From: Streptomyces diastatochromogenes
Lineage (GTDB): Bacteria; Actinomycetota; Actinomycetes; Streptomycetales; Streptomycetaceae
Direction of reading: 5' to 3'
Assembly (NCBI GenBank): GCA_026913215.1
Contig: JAPTYK010000001.1
Span: forward strand, 682,001 to 746,000
DNA length: 64,000 nucleotides
The notes under the pieces were generated by a model. It worked only from the letters and a program-made list of their open reading frames with translations. It was not told where the DNA came from and made no database searches. Below are positions 1 to 10,118 of the stretch, piece after piece. Made by a program: the position numbers and the translations under genes. The first letter of the stretch is position 1. Each line of letters opens with the position of its first letter.

Positions 1-231
1 GTGATCGAGGAGGGCGTCCGCTCGGTGCTCCCTCCGCCCGAGGGCCCCGACCGGGCGCGGATCGAAAAGGTCGTGCTGCTCGCCATGTCCGGCGCGTACG
101 GCTACGCCCTCGGCCGCCGGTACTGGCTCGCCGATCTCGGACACGACCCCGACGAGCCCGGACACGACGCCGCCTACCGCACCGCCCTGTCCACCGCCCT
201 CGCCGCCTACCTCGGAGGATCGACCCCATGA
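1..231 (+). CDS. Probable TetR-family regulator, C-terminal part
   Basis: The reading frame is already open at the first base, so this is probably the 3' end of a longer gene whose DNA-binding half lies outside the window. The visible 76 residues are helical, with a stretch ending in a GRRYWLADLGHDP segment of the kind seen in the ligand-binding half of TetR-type repressors. The stop codon overlaps the ATG of the next gene (ATGA), so the two are probably translated together. The family call is an inference from the C-terminus only; it could be another helical protein. Confidence 0.4.
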   Translation: MIEEGVRSVLPPPEGPDRARIEKVVLLAMSGAYGYALGRRYWLADLGHDPDEPGHDAAYRTALSTALAAYLGGSTP

Positions 232-806
232 CCCGGCACGACCTGGACGTCCTCGCCTCGGACGGCGAGCGTTCCGACGCCGAGGAACGGCTGAGGGCCG
301 CCGTCGAGAACGGCCGGCTGCCGCTGGCCGATCTCGCGGCCCGCCTCGACGAGGTGCACGCCTCCCGCACCCGGGGAGACCTGGAGGAAGCCTGCCGCGC
401 CTGCCGCGCCCGGGACCCAGGACGCGCTCGTGGTGGACCGGCCCCGACCTCCCGCGGCTTCGTCGCGGGCGTCTTCGGCGGCTTCGAGCGCAAGGGCCCC
501 TGGATCGTGCCGCCCCGCATGACCGTCTGGTCGATGTGGGGCGGCGGCAGGATCGACCTCTCCGAGGCGCGCTTCAGCCGTCAGGACACCGAGATCCGCG
601 CCATCGCCCTGTGGGGCGGCACCAGGATCGTCGTCCCGGAGGACATCGAGGTCGAGGTGCGGGGCTTCGGCCTGTTCGGCGTCTTCGACAAGCGCGCCGC
701 CCGGCGGATCGGCAGGCCGGGCACGCCCCGGGTCGTCATCAAGGGCCTGGCCCTGTTCGGCGCGGTCGTCACCCGCAACGCGGTCGTCACCCACGACAAG
801 GAGTAG
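228..806 (+). CDS. DUF1707 / cell-wall-stress (LiaF-like) domain protein
   Basis: A 192-residue protein. The first 60 residues fit the DUF1707 domain (SDAEERLRAAVENGRLPL then an LDEVHASRTRGDLE segment), a short helical module common in actinobacteria. Residues from about 95 onward form the glycine-rich beta repeat of LiaF-type C-terminal domains (MWGGGRIDLS, LWGGTRIVVPE, GLFGVFDK). The segment between the two domains (RACRARDPGRAR) looks scrambled and may hide two compensating shifts. Function is unknown; relatives are linked to cell-envelope stress. It is coupled to the upstream gene by an ATGA overlap. Confidence 0.72.
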   Translation: MTRHDLDVLASDGERSDAEERLRAAVENGRLPLADLAARLDEVHASRTRGDLEEACRACRARDPGRARGGPAPTSRGFVAGVFGGFERKGPWIVPPRMTVWSMWGGGRIDLSEARFSRQDTEIRAIALWGGTRIVVPEDIEVEVRGFGLFGVFDKRAARRIGRPGTPRVVIKGLALFGAVVTRNAVVTHDKE

Positions 807-828
807 CGACGAGGCAGAGAGCCCGGGG

Positions 829-2158
829 TCACGGCGGGACCGCCTCGATCGTGGCTCTCAAGCCGCGCAGTACGCGCGGGAGTTCACCCAGGGGCACGGT
901 GGCGAGCGCCAGCCGCAGCGCCCGGGGGCGGTGGGGCCCGGTGGCGAAGGCGTCCCCGGTGGACACGAGGACGCCCGTTTCCGCGAGCGCGGCCGCGACG
1001 TGGTCGGGGCGCTGGTGGGGCTCCAGGCCGAGCCACACCGTGTAGGAGCTCGGGTGCGCGGTGAGGTCCATGCCGGCGAGCTCCTCGCGGGCGATGCCCT
1101 GCCGGGCCGCCGCGTCCGCGCGGCGGTCGCGCTCCAGGCGCGCCACCGTGCCGTCGGAGAGCCAGCCGGTGGCGAGCGCGGTGACGATCCCGGGGTTCCC
1201 CAGGTCGCCGCGCGAAGGCTCCGGGTGACCTGCTCCACGAGGCGGCCGGGCAGGACGGCGAAGCCGAAGCGCAGGCCGGGCGCCACGTTCTTCGACAGGC
1301 CGGCGACGTAACAGGTGCGTTCGGGCGCGAGGGTCCGCAGCGGCGGGGGCGGCGACGCGTCGAGGAACGCGTAGGTGCCGTCCTCGACGATCAGGCAGTC
1401 CCGCGAGCGGGCGAGGGCGACGAGCCGGTCGCGCCGCTCCCGGTCCAGGACCCAGCCGAGCGGGTTGTGCACGGTGGGCATCGTGTAGACGGCGCGGACG
1501 GGCCGGTCCCGGCACAGCCGGTCCAGGGCGTCCAGGTCGGGCCCCGTCGGCGTGACCGGCACCGGGGCCAGGTCGAGACCGTGCTCCGAGGCGAGGAGCC
1601 TGATGCCCGGGTAGCTGAGCGCGTCGACGGCGAGGACGTCGCCGGGCCGGGTGAGGGCGCGCAGCACGACGTCCAGCGCCTGCTGGGTCCCGCCCGTCAG
1701 CAGGACGTCCTGCGGCGCGGTGTCGATCCCCGGTCGAGGAGGTACGTGGCCACGGCCGCCCGGTCGCGCCGGCGCCCGCCCGGCGGATGCTGGTACAGCA
1801 GCGCCCCGGCGTCACCCGTCGCCGCCAGCGCCCGCAGGGCCTGCCGCAGCAGACCCGCCTGCCCGGGGCCAGGGGCTGGTTGAACGACAGGTCCGCCACC
1901 CGGGGCACGGACAGCGCGCGCGAGGGTTCGAGCCCGTCGTAGCCGGCCTGCTCGCGGACGAACGTCCCCGCCCCGGCTCCCCACGACCAGTCCCATGGCG
2001 GCGAGTTCGGCGTAGACCCGGGTGGCGGTGGCCAGCGCGATCCGCCGCTCGCGGGCGAGCGCGCGGTGCGTCGGGAGCCGGCTGCCCGCCGGGAGGGCGC
2101 CGGAGCGGATCGCGCCGGCGAACTCGTCGACGACGGCCTTGTAGGAGGGCGGTCGCAC
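829..2158 (-). CDS. MocR/PdxR-type regulator (GntR HTH + aminotransferase-like domain), frame-broken
   Basis: The N-terminal winged helix of GntR type is clear ([20 protein letters not shown], then [20 protein letters not shown]). It is followed by a class I/II aminotransferase-like domain, including [10 protein letters not shown], a segment around [13 protein letters not shown] holding the expected PLP lysine, and a C-terminal [16 protein letters not shown]. The parts lie in three different frames, so at least four one-base shifts break the gene. All parts are present and in order, which favours sequencing error over decay. I chose the GTG at 2158 because a GGAGGT ribosome site lies just upstream. 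MocR proteins usually regulate a divergent neighbour; here that is the crotonase gene across an array of 15-bp repeats. Confidence 0.85.
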
Positions 2159-2195
2159 GCGGGCACCTCCGGGAACGGTCGGGACGGACGCGGTG

Positions 2196-2311
2196 TCCAG
2201 GACAGCCGCGTCCAGGACAGGCACATCCAGGACAGCTGCGTCCAGGACAGCTGCGTCCAAGGCAGCCACGTCCAGGACAGCCGCGTCCAAGGCAGTTGTA
2301 TCCAGGACAAT
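2196..2311. repeat. Eight-copy 15-bp tandem repeat in divergent promoter region
   Basis: Copies of TCCAGGACAGCYGCG begin at 2196, 2211, 2226, 2241, 2256, 2271, 2286 and 2301, an exact 15-bp period. The copies differ at a few positions (TCCAAGGCA in two; the last runs into ACAATAGAT). The array fills most of the gap between the MocR start (2158, minus) and the crotonase start (2382, plus). It could be an expanded regulator-binding site. Read on the minus strand it also leaves an open frame of VLDAA pentapeptides, but this lies upstream of the well-supported MocR start. Confidence 0.85.
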
Positions 2312-2381
2312 AGATGGCTCGTCCTGGATCGCCGCTCCTAGCCTCGGTGCGTCCGCACTCAGGCGAAACGGAGCACCCGGC

Positions 2382-3142
2382 ATGACGGTCCGCACCGAAC
2401 GGGACGACCACGTCGTCACGATCACCATCGACAGGGAAGCGAAGCTCAACGCCCTCGACTATCCGACGATCGACGCGCTGCTCGCCGAACTGGACCGCGT
2501 CGAGGCCGACGACCGGGTCCGGGCCGTCGTCCTGACCGGCGCCGGGCGCAGGGCGTTCAGCGCGGGGCGGACATCCTGTCCCTCGCGGGCAGCGTCGCGG
2601 GCGGGCCCGAGCGGGCGCTGCGGGAGATCGTCCGCCGGGGACACGCGCTGACCCGGCGGATCGAGGAGTTCCCCAAGCCCGTGATCGTGGCGGTCAACGG
2701 CCTGGCGTACGGCGGTGGTTGCGAGATCACCGAGGCCGCGCCGCTCGCGATCGCCGCCGAGCACGCGAGCTTCGCCAAGCCCGAGATCTCCCTCGGTTTC
2801 CCGCCGCCCTTCGGTGGATCCCAGCGGCTTCCGCGCCATGTCGGGCGCAAGCTCGGCCTGGAGATGATCCTGACCGGCGATCCGGTCCCGGCCGCGCGAG
2901 CCGCCGAACTCGGCCTCGTCAACAGCGTCGTACCGGCCGACCGGCTCCTCGACGCCGCGCACGACCTGGCCGCGCGCATCGTCAGGCACGCGCCGACAGC
3001 CGTGACGGCCTGCCTGCGCGCGGTCACCCGCGGCATCAACCTGCCGATCGACGAGGGCCTGGCCGTCGAGGCGGCCTGGTTCGCCGCCACCGTGCCCACG
3101 GACGGCGTACGGGACGGGCTGCGGCGGTTCCTCGAACGGTGA
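2382..3142 (+). CDS. Enoyl-CoA hydratase/isomerase (crotonase) family protein
   Basis: A crotonase-fold enzyme of about 253 residues. It begins [18 protein letters not shown] and has the CoA-binding/oxyanion segment (a GRRAFSAG then ADI, split by a shift) and the second oxyanion segment [13 protein letters not shown] ([14 protein letters not shown]). It ends with the usual C-terminal helix (GLRRFLER). One base seems to be missing in the G-run near 2567; restoring it joins the two halves. ATG 2382 has a GGAG site about ten bases upstream. It is divergent from the MocR gene, its likely regulator. The substrate cannot be told from sequence. Confidence 0.85.
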
Positions 3143-3148
3143 CGCCCC

Positions 3149-4602
3149 TCAGCGCACCCCTCCCAGAGCCGCCGCCGCTCCGCGCGGGGGTCGTCGACGG
3201 CGGCGGGCCCCGGCGCGTCGGTGAAGGTCATCGTCGTGCGGGTCGTCCGGTCGTACGCCTTCCAGCCGGGGCTGCCCGTCTTCGCGAAGGAGACCCACGC
3301 CCCGTGCACGGCGTCCGCCAGCTCCTGGGGCGGGTGGGCGCCGAGCATCGGGGCGTACGAGGGGTCGTGGAGCCGGTCGAAGACGAAGGGCAGTTCCAGC
3401 GCGTGGCAGGCGCCGAGCTCCCCGCCGAACCGCGGTGAGCGCCAGGCGAATTCGTAGAGGTAGGAGCCGGGGACGGACTCGGCCAGGCGGATGGCGGGGA
3501 TCCGGTAGAACCAGTCGGTCGCCACCGCGTCGAGGAGTTCGCCCGGTGTGGCGCCGGGGCGGGCGGCGGCCCGGTAGACGGGGAGGGCTTCGGCCGGGTC
3601 GATGCCGTAGGCCGCGGTCATGGCGCGGAGCGAGGACTCGGGGAAGACGTCCAGGCGCCCCGTGGGGACGAGGAACAGCCGGTACTCCTCGCGGTTGCTG
3701 CCGATCAGGAGGTCGACGCCGCGGTCCGGGGCGGGAGGGCGAGCCCCGGGCGGACCGGCTCGAACGGCATCATGTTGAGGACCGCCTCGCCCCATCGCGC
3801 CGGGTCCGGGTCGGCGCCCACCTCGGCGCGCAACTCGGCCTGGGCCGGGAGGAGTTCCTTCAGGGGCACGGTCTCGAAGGCCTCCGGGGTCGGCGCGATC
3901 CCGAGCTTCTCCGCCAGCCGGGCCGCGATGAGCCCGGCCGACGGCGGGCGCAGGAAGTGGTGGCAGGCGCCGCTCTGCAGGATCGCCCGGCGGAACAGTC
4001 CCCGGGCCTCCTCGGTGGTCAGGAGCGCGCCGATGCTCATCGCGCCCGCCGACTCGCCGAAGACGGTGACCAGGTCCGGGTCGCCGCCGAAGGAGGCGAT
4101 GTTGTCCCGTACCCAGGTCAGGGCGGCGATCTGGTCGAGCAGGCCCCGGTTGTCGGGGCGGCCGGGAAGGTGCAGGAAACCGTCCGCGCCCAGGCGGTAG
4201 TTGAGGGTGACGCAGACGACGCCGTCCCGGGCGAAGGCGCCGCCGTCGTACGCGGACGCCGAACCCGAGCCGTTGGTGAACGCCCCTCCGTGCAGCCACA
4301 CCATCACGGGGAGTCCGGCGCCCGGTTCCGGGGCGGGGGTCCAGACGTTGAGGTTGAGGCAGTCCTCGCCCGGGACGTCGTTCTCGGGGATGAGGGCGTC
4401 GAAGGGCGGGGCGTAGGGGCGTGCGGCGCCGTCGGCCCGGGGGCCGTGGCGTCGCGCACGCCCGTCCAGGGCTCGGGCGGGGCGGGCTCCGGAACCGCCG
4501 CGCGCCGAAGGGCGGGGCGGCGTACGGGATGCCGAGGAAGGAGCTCACTCCGTCGGGGAGGTCCGCCGCGGACCTCCCCTGCCGGGTACGGCACACGGTC
4601 AT
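3149..4602 (-). CDS. Type B carboxylesterase, frame-broken
   Basis: An esterase of the cholinesterase-like type B family, about 480 residues. Features in order are the N-terminal [16 protein letters not shown] segment, the oxyanion-hole strand [19 protein letters not shown], the nucleophile elbow GESAGAMS, and a C-terminal part with [11 protein letters not shown] and a [10 protein letters not shown] segment. These lie in two or three frames, with shifts near 3720, around 4310-4480 and close to the end (restoring a G run gives a stop at 3149). The start ATG overlaps the stop of the hydrolase upstream on the minus strand (ATGA), so this is the third gene of a hydrolase operon. It is probably cytoplasmic, since no signal peptide is seen. 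Confidence 0.85.
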
Positions 4603-5623
4603 GCCGACAGGACCTCCAGGAGCGCCTTGCCGAACTCCTCGGGGCGTTCGAGGTGGACGGAGTGCCCGGCGTCGGCCACGGCGACCTCCCGCACGTTCCC
4701 GCCGGCCGCCGCGTAGCGGTCCAGGACGTGCCGTGTCTGCGCCAGCATCGGCTGCGCCGGGTGCCGTCCCAGCCGGGCACCGCGCCGATCGCGCCGAGGT
4801 GCGCCAGGTCGAACATCGAGGTGTCGGAGACGATGATGTCGTCCTCGCCCCGGATCCACAGCACGGGCGGCTTGGGGTCGACCAGGTGCAGGTCGTCGAC
4901 GCGGAAGTGGGTCGGGGCCATGCAGTTGAGCACCCCGCGCGTGCCGGGCGCGATGCCGGGCCAGGCGGTGGACGTCGTGCTGTCGCCCGGGTAGTGGTCG
5001 TCGCCGAGGCGGGTGGCGAGCATGGCCTCGACGTACGCGTCCTCGTGCTCGGGGCGCAGCGGCGGCTTGACGTAGCAGGTCGCCAGGACGGTGCGCGGCG
5101 AGGTCGGGGAGTCCTCGCTCCGGTCGCCCTCGGCGAGGAGCCGGACGAAGTCGGGGTTGGCGGTGCCGCCGCCCGATCCGGCCCCGTCCGCCGCGTTGAG
5201 GACGCCGTCCGCTCCGTGCGTGCCGCCGAAGCCGTACGGGGAGACCGGGTTGACCAGGGTCAGGGAGCGCACGGCGGCCGGGTGGTCGCGCAGGTACTGC
5301 AGGACCACGCCGCCGCCCATGGACCAGCCGACCAGGTGGGCCCGGTCGATGCCGAGGGCCGTGAGCAGTTCGGCGAGGTCGTCGGCGTAGTCGCGCAGGC
5401 CGCGCGTGGCGTCGACGGGCAGCGGGTCGGTGCCGCCGAAGCCGCGCAGGTCGACGGCGAGGGGACGGTAGGGGGCCGGCAGCGCGGTGAGGGTGGGGTG
5501 CCAGAAGGCGGAGGAGGAGACGTTGCCGTGGACGAAGACGACGGGCTCGCCCTCGGTCCTGGCCTCGGTGATCTGCTGGGTCAGCCGGCCGGTGGTGACG
5601 CGGCGGGTGTGGAGCGTGGTCAT
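4599..5623 (-). CDS. Alpha/beta hydrolase
   Basis: A classic alpha/beta-hydrolase fold protein of about 340 residues. It shows the oxyanion region VVFVHGNVSSSAFW, the nucleophile elbow GWSMGG, a late acid in WIRGEDDIIV, and the catalytic histidine in ADAGHSVHLERPE. One frameshift near 4765 separates the last 85 residues; joined, the length is normal for the family. It lies 14 bases after the secreted lipase gene and overlaps the carboxylesterase start by four bases, so the three hydrolases form one operon. The reaction could be ester, lactone or epoxide hydrolysis. Confidence 0.85.
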
Positions 5624-5637
5624 GTTTTTCCGGTCCT

Positions 5638-6948
5638 TCAGGAGAGCCAGGTGGCGACCTGGGCGGCGGCGGAGCCGTTCCAGCCGAGTTCGAGGTGGTT
5701 GGCGGCCGCGATGGTGGCCTTGCCGCCGACGGTGGGGATGCCGGTGGTGTCGAGCGCGCTGGAGATGAAGACGACTCCGTCGCTGGGTCCGCGGTTCTCG
5801 TTGAAGATGCCGACGATGTCGGCGGATCCGCCGGCGAGGAGGTAGGTGGTGACGGAGGCGGGCACTCCGGCGCTGTGCAGCGGGGCGATGAGCGATCCGG
5901 CGTCGATGGCGGCCTGGATGCCGCTGCCGGCGGTGTAGAAGCCCTGGCCGCCGTAGTAGGTGGTGTACCAGTCCTGGGCGGCGCCGTCGACTCCGTACAC
6001 CCTGTCCCAGCGGGCCAGCATCTGGCGCTGGCCGGGGTAGTTGTCCTGGCCGCCGGAGGGGGTCATGGAGAACTCGGGGTGGGCGGTGTACAGCCCGTAG
6101 CAGGTCATGTGGGAGTGCGGGGAGGGCGCGTTGACCTTCCCGCCGCACTCCGGCCAGATGGAGAAGTCGTGGGCCCAGCCGTGGGCGTACGGGTAGTCGT
6201 AGCCGCCGTTCGGGCCGCCGAGGGTGATGAGCTTCCGTACGTCCCCGGCGTACGCCCGCCCCCAGCTCGGCTTCAGCGACGACACGTACGCGCGGGTGGA
6301 CATCTCGCCCTTGCTCCAGCCGACCACATCGACCTTGTCGACGCCCAGCTTCGCCTTGATGAGGGCGATCGCGTCGCCGACGACCTGCGCCTGCATCAGG
6401 TTGTCGCCCTGCTTGTGCGCGAAGCCGACGGCGAAGACGCGGTGGCCGCGCTCGGAGAGGTACTGCATGAGCCCGGTGGAGGGGCAGGAGGCGGCACCGC
6501 AGCCGTAGCCGCCCGACTCCCCGGGATTGGCCCAGGCCCGGTCCGCGGTGTCGTTCGCCCCGTGCACGAGGAGGACGGGCGTGGCGCGGCTTCCGGTGTT
6601 CCAGCCGGGCGCCGAGTAGAGCAGGAACCGGCCCGAGGAGGGCCGGGAGACGCCTCCGAAGTACGTGACGCGCTTGCCGTCCTGGTCGCCGCGGCCGTCC
6701 GCCGGATAGCCCTCGGTGCGGAACCCGGTGGTCGTGTCGGCGTAACGCTCGACCTTCTCCCAGCCGTTGGTGACGGTCCCCGCCCCGTAGCTCGCCTCCA
6801 GGGTGAGGTACGGGGGGACCGCCGCCGCCGTCGTCCCGCTCGCGGCGGCGGGCGCCACCACCACGGCCGCCGCGACGACCCCCACCACCGCCATGACCCG
6901 GGCGGCGCGCAGCCGCCACCGCCGCCCTGGGCTCCGTCTGTCGGCCAT
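5638..6948 (-). CDS. Secreted lipase-like alpha/beta hydrolase
   Basis: A secreted protein of about 436 residues. From ATG 6948 it has a textbook signal peptide: an Arg-rich N-terminus, a hydrophobic run MAVVGVVAAAVVVA and an AAASG cleavage region. The mature part has VLLVHGANDTADRAW and the nucleophile motif VVGWSKGE, as in class 2 (Streptomyces/Bacillus-type) lipases, where GxSxG carries W and K around the serine. Several cysteines (YGCGAASC, PECGGK) fit disulfides in an exported enzyme. The frame is open further upstream (to 7017), but those residues spoil the signal peptide. First gene of the three-hydrolase operon. Confidence 0.82.
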   Translation of the reverse strand: MADRRSPGRRWRLRAARVMAVVGVVAAAVVVAPAAASGTTAAAVPPYLTLEASYGAGTVTNGWEKVERYADTTTGFRTEGYPADGRGDQDGKRVTYFGGVSRPSSGRFLLYSAPGWNTGSRATPVLLVHGANDTADRAWANPGESGGYGCGAASCPSTGLMQYLSERGHRVFAVGFAHKQGDNLMQAQVVGDAIALIKAKLGVDKVDVVGWSKGEMSTRAYVSSLKPSWGRAYAGDVRKLITLGGPNGGYDYPYAHGWAHDFSIWPECGGKVNAPSPHSHMTCYGLYTAHPEFSMTPSGGQDNYPGQRQMLARWDRVYGVDGAAQDWYTTYYGGQGFYTAGSGIQAAIDAGSLIAPLHSAGVPASVTTYLLAGGSADIVGIFNENRGPSDGVVFISSALDTTGIPTVGGKATIAAANHLELGWNGSAAAQVATWLS

Positions 6949-7217
6949 GGTCCGGCCTCCCCACTCGTGCGCTCCTGGCGCGTCGGTCCGGTGGCCGTCC
7001 CGGCACCGGGTCCGCATACGTTAGGCGCGGGTGCGCGCGCGGGGCATGGGGCGCACCACACATTGGCGGTCTCACCCATGGGGTGTGAACTCGGTGGCCG
7101 GAGGCGGCCGTTCCGGGCGTCCGGCCGGCCCGGGGCCGGTTCTGTGCCGATTCCGCTGACATCGCCGCCGGGCCGCCGCCAGACTGGCGGGAGGCGAGCG
7201 GGACGGGGGACGGCGGG

Positions 7218-8372
7218 ATGACGTCGGAGACGGAGAAGGCGCGGGCCTTCCTGTGGGAGCTGCAGGCCCAGGTCGCGCGGGCGACCGGTTCGGAGAACCT
7301 GCTGCGGAACGCGGACTGGAAGGAGAGCCTCCTCACGACCGGGAGGCAGATGCCCGAGGTGCCGGAGGAGCTGCTGCAGCGGGCCGTCGAGTGGGGCACG
7401 ACGCCTCCGGAGCACTGGCCGCCGTGCGGGCCCGACGAGCCCCTCTGGGGGTACTCGATGGTCCACACGCTGGCGGACCGCCTGGAGAGGTTCCTCCCCT
7501 CCGACTCCTTCACCCGTCCCGTGCTCGGCATGCTGGCCACCGGCGAGATCAACGCCGTGACGCTCCTCGCCCCCGACTCGCGGGCGCACCTCGTGGTCTT
7601 CGAGAACGAGCTCTTCAACTTCGCCAACCTCTTCAGCAAGGCCGTGGCCCTGGCGATGCCGTACGAGGGGAGCACGACCGAAGGGGTCACGTTCTCGACG
7701 GACATCGACCAGGTGCGCCGTCACCTGCGGGACTCGCCGGAAGCCGTCCACCGCTTCCGCGACGTCGTACTCGCCTACCTCCTGCACGGCCGGCCGAGCC
7801 AAGCCCGCCCGTACATCCCGTCGCAGATCATCCGCACCATGGGCGCCATCCTTCGGGACGGGATGGAACTCTTCGTCCTCGGCCACGAGTACGGCCACGT
7901 CATGGGAGGGCACGTGGCCGACCGGAAGGCCCCGCGGCGCATGCTGGGGACCGGTGACGTCGACGTCACCGAGGTCGCCTGGATGTGGGAGCAGGAGGCC
8001 GTGGCCGACCTCATCGGCTGGGACCTGTGCATGAGGGCGATGGGCGAGACTTTCGGCCCGGCGCTGCCCCACGCGGGCGTCGAGCTGTTCTTCTCCGCCT
8101 GCGAGGTCCTGGAGCGGGCCGTGCCCCTGCTGATCACCGGCGAGGACGCTCCGCCCCCCGGTCCTTCGACCCATCCGCCGACCGAGCTCCGACGCGGCGT
8201 CGTGCGCGAGCACGCCAAGGAGCAGCTGGGCGGGAACGCGGCACCGCTCCTTCAGCTGGGCACGGCGATCCACGAGATCGTCGAGGCCCTCTGGGAGCGG
8301 ACCGCGCCCGTGATCACCGGCCTGCACCGGCAGGGTGCCGTGCCCGACGCCCGCTGGACGGCCAACCGCTAG
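7218..8372 (+). CDS. HExxH zinc metallopeptidase-like protein
   Basis: An intact 384-residue protein with a zinc-binding HEYGH motif at residues about 223-227 (FVLGHEYGHVMGG). A second glutamate motif, EAVADLIG, follows about 33 residues later, the spacing of gluzincin-type peptidases (HExxH plus ExxAD-like). There is no signal peptide or membrane segment, so it is probably cytosolic. It is divergent from the hydrolase operon, with about 270 bases between the starts. I do not recognise a named family; similar stand-alone proteins in Streptomyces are annotated only as hypothetical. A GGACGGGGGACGGCGGG stretch before the ATG contains the ribosome site. Confidence 0.7.
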   Translation: MTSETEKARAFLWELQAQVARATGSENLLRNADWKESLLTTGRQMPEVPEELLQRAVEWGTTPPEHWPPCGPDEPLWGYSMVHTLADRLERFLPSDSFTRPVLGMLATGEINAVTLLAPDSRAHLVVFENELFNFANLFSKAVALAMPYEGSTTEGVTFSTDIDQVRRHLRDSPEAVHRFRDVVLAYLLHGRPSQARPYIPSQIIRTMGAILRDGMELFVLGHEYGHVMGGHVADRKAPRRMLGTGDVDVTEVAWMWEQEAVADLIGWDLCMRAMGETFGPALPHAGVELFFSACEVLERAVPLLITGEDAPPPGPSTHPPTELRRGVVREHAKEQLGGNAAPLLQLGTAIHEIVEALWERTAPVITGLHRQGAVPDARWTANR

Positions 8373-8421
8373 GGGGCGTCCCTCCGGTCGAACCCGGCCC
8401 GCTCGACGAGACGTCCCCTAG
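8369..8421. terminator. Bidirectional terminator-like inverted repeat
   Basis: CTAGGGGGCGTC at 8369-8380 pairs with GACGTCCCCTAG at 8410-8421 with one mismatch. It sits exactly between the convergent ends of the metallopeptidase gene and the membrane-protein gene and covers both stop codons. There is no T run, as is usual in Streptomyces. Confidence 0.55.
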
Positions 8422-9037
8422 GGGCAGCTCGGCACGGACTTCGCCGATCCGATCCGCCCGGAGGGCACCCGCCGCTCCACGTCCTCGACGCGCAACCGCA
8501 GGCCCTTCGCGTCCATCCCGACGAGCGTGCCGCACAGCGCGCTCCCGTCCGTCAGCACGACCCGCACCCCGGTTCCCGGGCCGGGGCCGTACCAGGTCAG
8601 ACCGATGCCCGCGGTGACCACGGCCAGTGCCAGGAACCCGGCGGCGACGGCGCGCTGCAGGTCCCGTGCGGCGCGCCGCACGGTCAGCCGCTCCCTGGTG
8701 AGCAGTTCTTCGAGCGAGGCGTCGGCCACCCGCCGCCTCGGCAGGCCGAAAGCGGCCCGCATCGCGAAGAAGGCCCCGCCCGCCGCGAGCAGCAGTCCTC
8801 CCAGCAGAAGCAGTCCCACCGCCCCGCGCGTCCCGCCCGACAGCCCCTGCACGGTGTCGGGCCCCTTGACGATCCCGACCGTGGTCAGCAGGCCGAGCAG
8901 CGCCGCGAGCCCGTTGCGCCAGTTCTCGGCCTGCGCCCGGACCCGGGCCAGCTCCCCGCCAGGAGGCCGCGGGACTCGTCGGCCCGCGCCCGGCTGGCCG
9001 GCGTACTGGGCGCACCGGCCGTGACGCGGACCGCCAT
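8418..9037 (-). CDS. Membrane protein of unknown function
   Basis: About 206 residues. Three hydrophobic segments are visible: LAALLGLLTTVGIVKG, GAVGLLLLGGLLLAAGGAFF and AVAAGFLALAVVTAGIGL. A soluble tail follows with a beta-rich VVLTDGSALCGTLVGMD segment. The start ATG (9037) overlaps the stop of the upstream gene by one base. The N-terminal 30 residues are in another frame, with a shift near 8960. Unrecognised; the two-gene operon with the zinc-binding protein upstream is the only context. Confidence 0.6.
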
Positions 9038-9390
9038 CAGACGCCCCACTCGACGTGCAGCACCCAGGAGGCCCCGCATCCCCTGCGCTCGCCGGCCTCG
9101 GGATGGGTGGCGGCACAGGCGCAGATGACCTCGACGTCACGCGAGCCGACCGCGGCGGCCCGGCGCAGCAGGATCCGGGCGAGCAGACCGGAACCGTCGA
9201 GTGCGTTGGCGTACGTGATCAGCGGCTCGGCGTGCACGCTCTCGTGCCGGCAGCGCGGGCAGGGCCCGCTGACGACGATGACCTCGGGGGCCCTCTCGTC
9301 CGGATGCAGGGTGACCCGCGCGGTGCCCGCCGCGACCGTGTTCCAGTCCGGGTCCGACTCCGCCCGGTACAGCAGCTGTTGGTCCGTCAC
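9037..9390 (-). CDS. Small protein with probable zinc-binding cysteines
   Basis: About 117 residues from GTG 9390, which has a GAGGGGGA ribosome site. A CPRC motif near the middle and a later ICAC...CGASW set could bind zinc. The sequence is otherwise beta-rich (VIVVSGPCPRC). The stop overlaps the ATG of the membrane-protein gene, so the two are translationally coupled. Function unknown. A longer reading from 9456 lacks a ribosome site. Confidence 0.55.
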   Translation of the reverse strand: MTDQQLLYRAESDPDWNTVAAGTARVTLHPDERAPEVIVVSGPCPRCRHESVHAEPLITYANALDGSGLLARILLRRAAAVGSRDVEVICACAATHPEAGERRGCGASWVLHVEWGV

Positions 9391-9539
9391 TCGTCCCCCT
9401 CGCGTCCGGCTCCTCCCATCCAACACCCTTCTGGGGATGCCGGCGGAGGTCGTCATGGGGCTGCGTCGGCCTCATGCCGCGACCATCCCACAGCTACGCT
9501 GGTCAGGGCAGTCCACAGTGGGCAAGACCGGGGGAAACC

Positions 9540-10081
9540 GTGCACCGACCTCTGCTGTTCCTCGACGTGGACGGGCCGCTCAACCCCTATGCGGCCCAGC
9601 CGGAGAGGCGTCCCGACGGCTACACCACGATCCGGGTTCCCCGGAACGACGCCCCTGAGGACGGCACGGCCCTGTCGTCCCGACGACGCCCCCTGCGGGT
9701 CTGGCTCAACCCGGAGCACGGACGGATCCTGCTCCGGCTCGGCTTCGAACTGTGCTGGGCCACCACGTGGATGGACGACGCCAACCGGTGGATCGCGCCG
9801 GTCCTCGGCCTCCCGGAGCTTCCCTTCGTCGACTTCGGGGACGCCCTGTTCCGAGAACGCCCTGATGGGGTCCACTGGAAGACCGGCCCCTGGTGCGCTA
9901 CGCGGGCGGCCGTCCCTTCGCCTGGGTGGACGACGAGCAGGGCGAGCCGGATCGGACCTATGTGACCGCCCACCACCGAGGACCCGGGCTCCTCCACCAC
10001 GTCAACCCGCGGCTGGGCCTCCGGGAGAACGACTTCCACACGCTCGCCGACTTCGCCCGGTCCCTGGACGCCTCGTCCTAG
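9540..10081 (+). CDS. HAD-like domain protein
   Basis: About 180 residues beginning FLDVDGPLNPY, the DxD motif I of the HAD superfamily. It then has LRLGFELCWATTWMDDANRW and a C-terminal part with WVDDEQGEPDRTY and a GL-LHHVNPRLGL segment. Such compact Streptomyces HAD-like proteins have no assigned substrate. A shift near 9885 (a CCCC run) splits the gene; the second part matches the expected continuation. The GTG start is preceded by GGGGGAAACC. Phosphatase or nucleic-acid-end activity are both possible. Confidence 0.65.
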
Positions 10082-10118
10082 GGCCACTTCGCGTCGGGCC
10101 GGGGCCCGCCAGGTCGGC

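Noticed and set aside
2196..2311. CRISPR array
   Set aside because: Repeats are 15 bp in direct contact with no spacers.
4304..7705. A 1,133-codon minus-strand frame joining several hydrolase genes
   Set aside because: It merges the real alpha/beta hydrolase frame with shadow sequence of the lipase; no single protein family fits.
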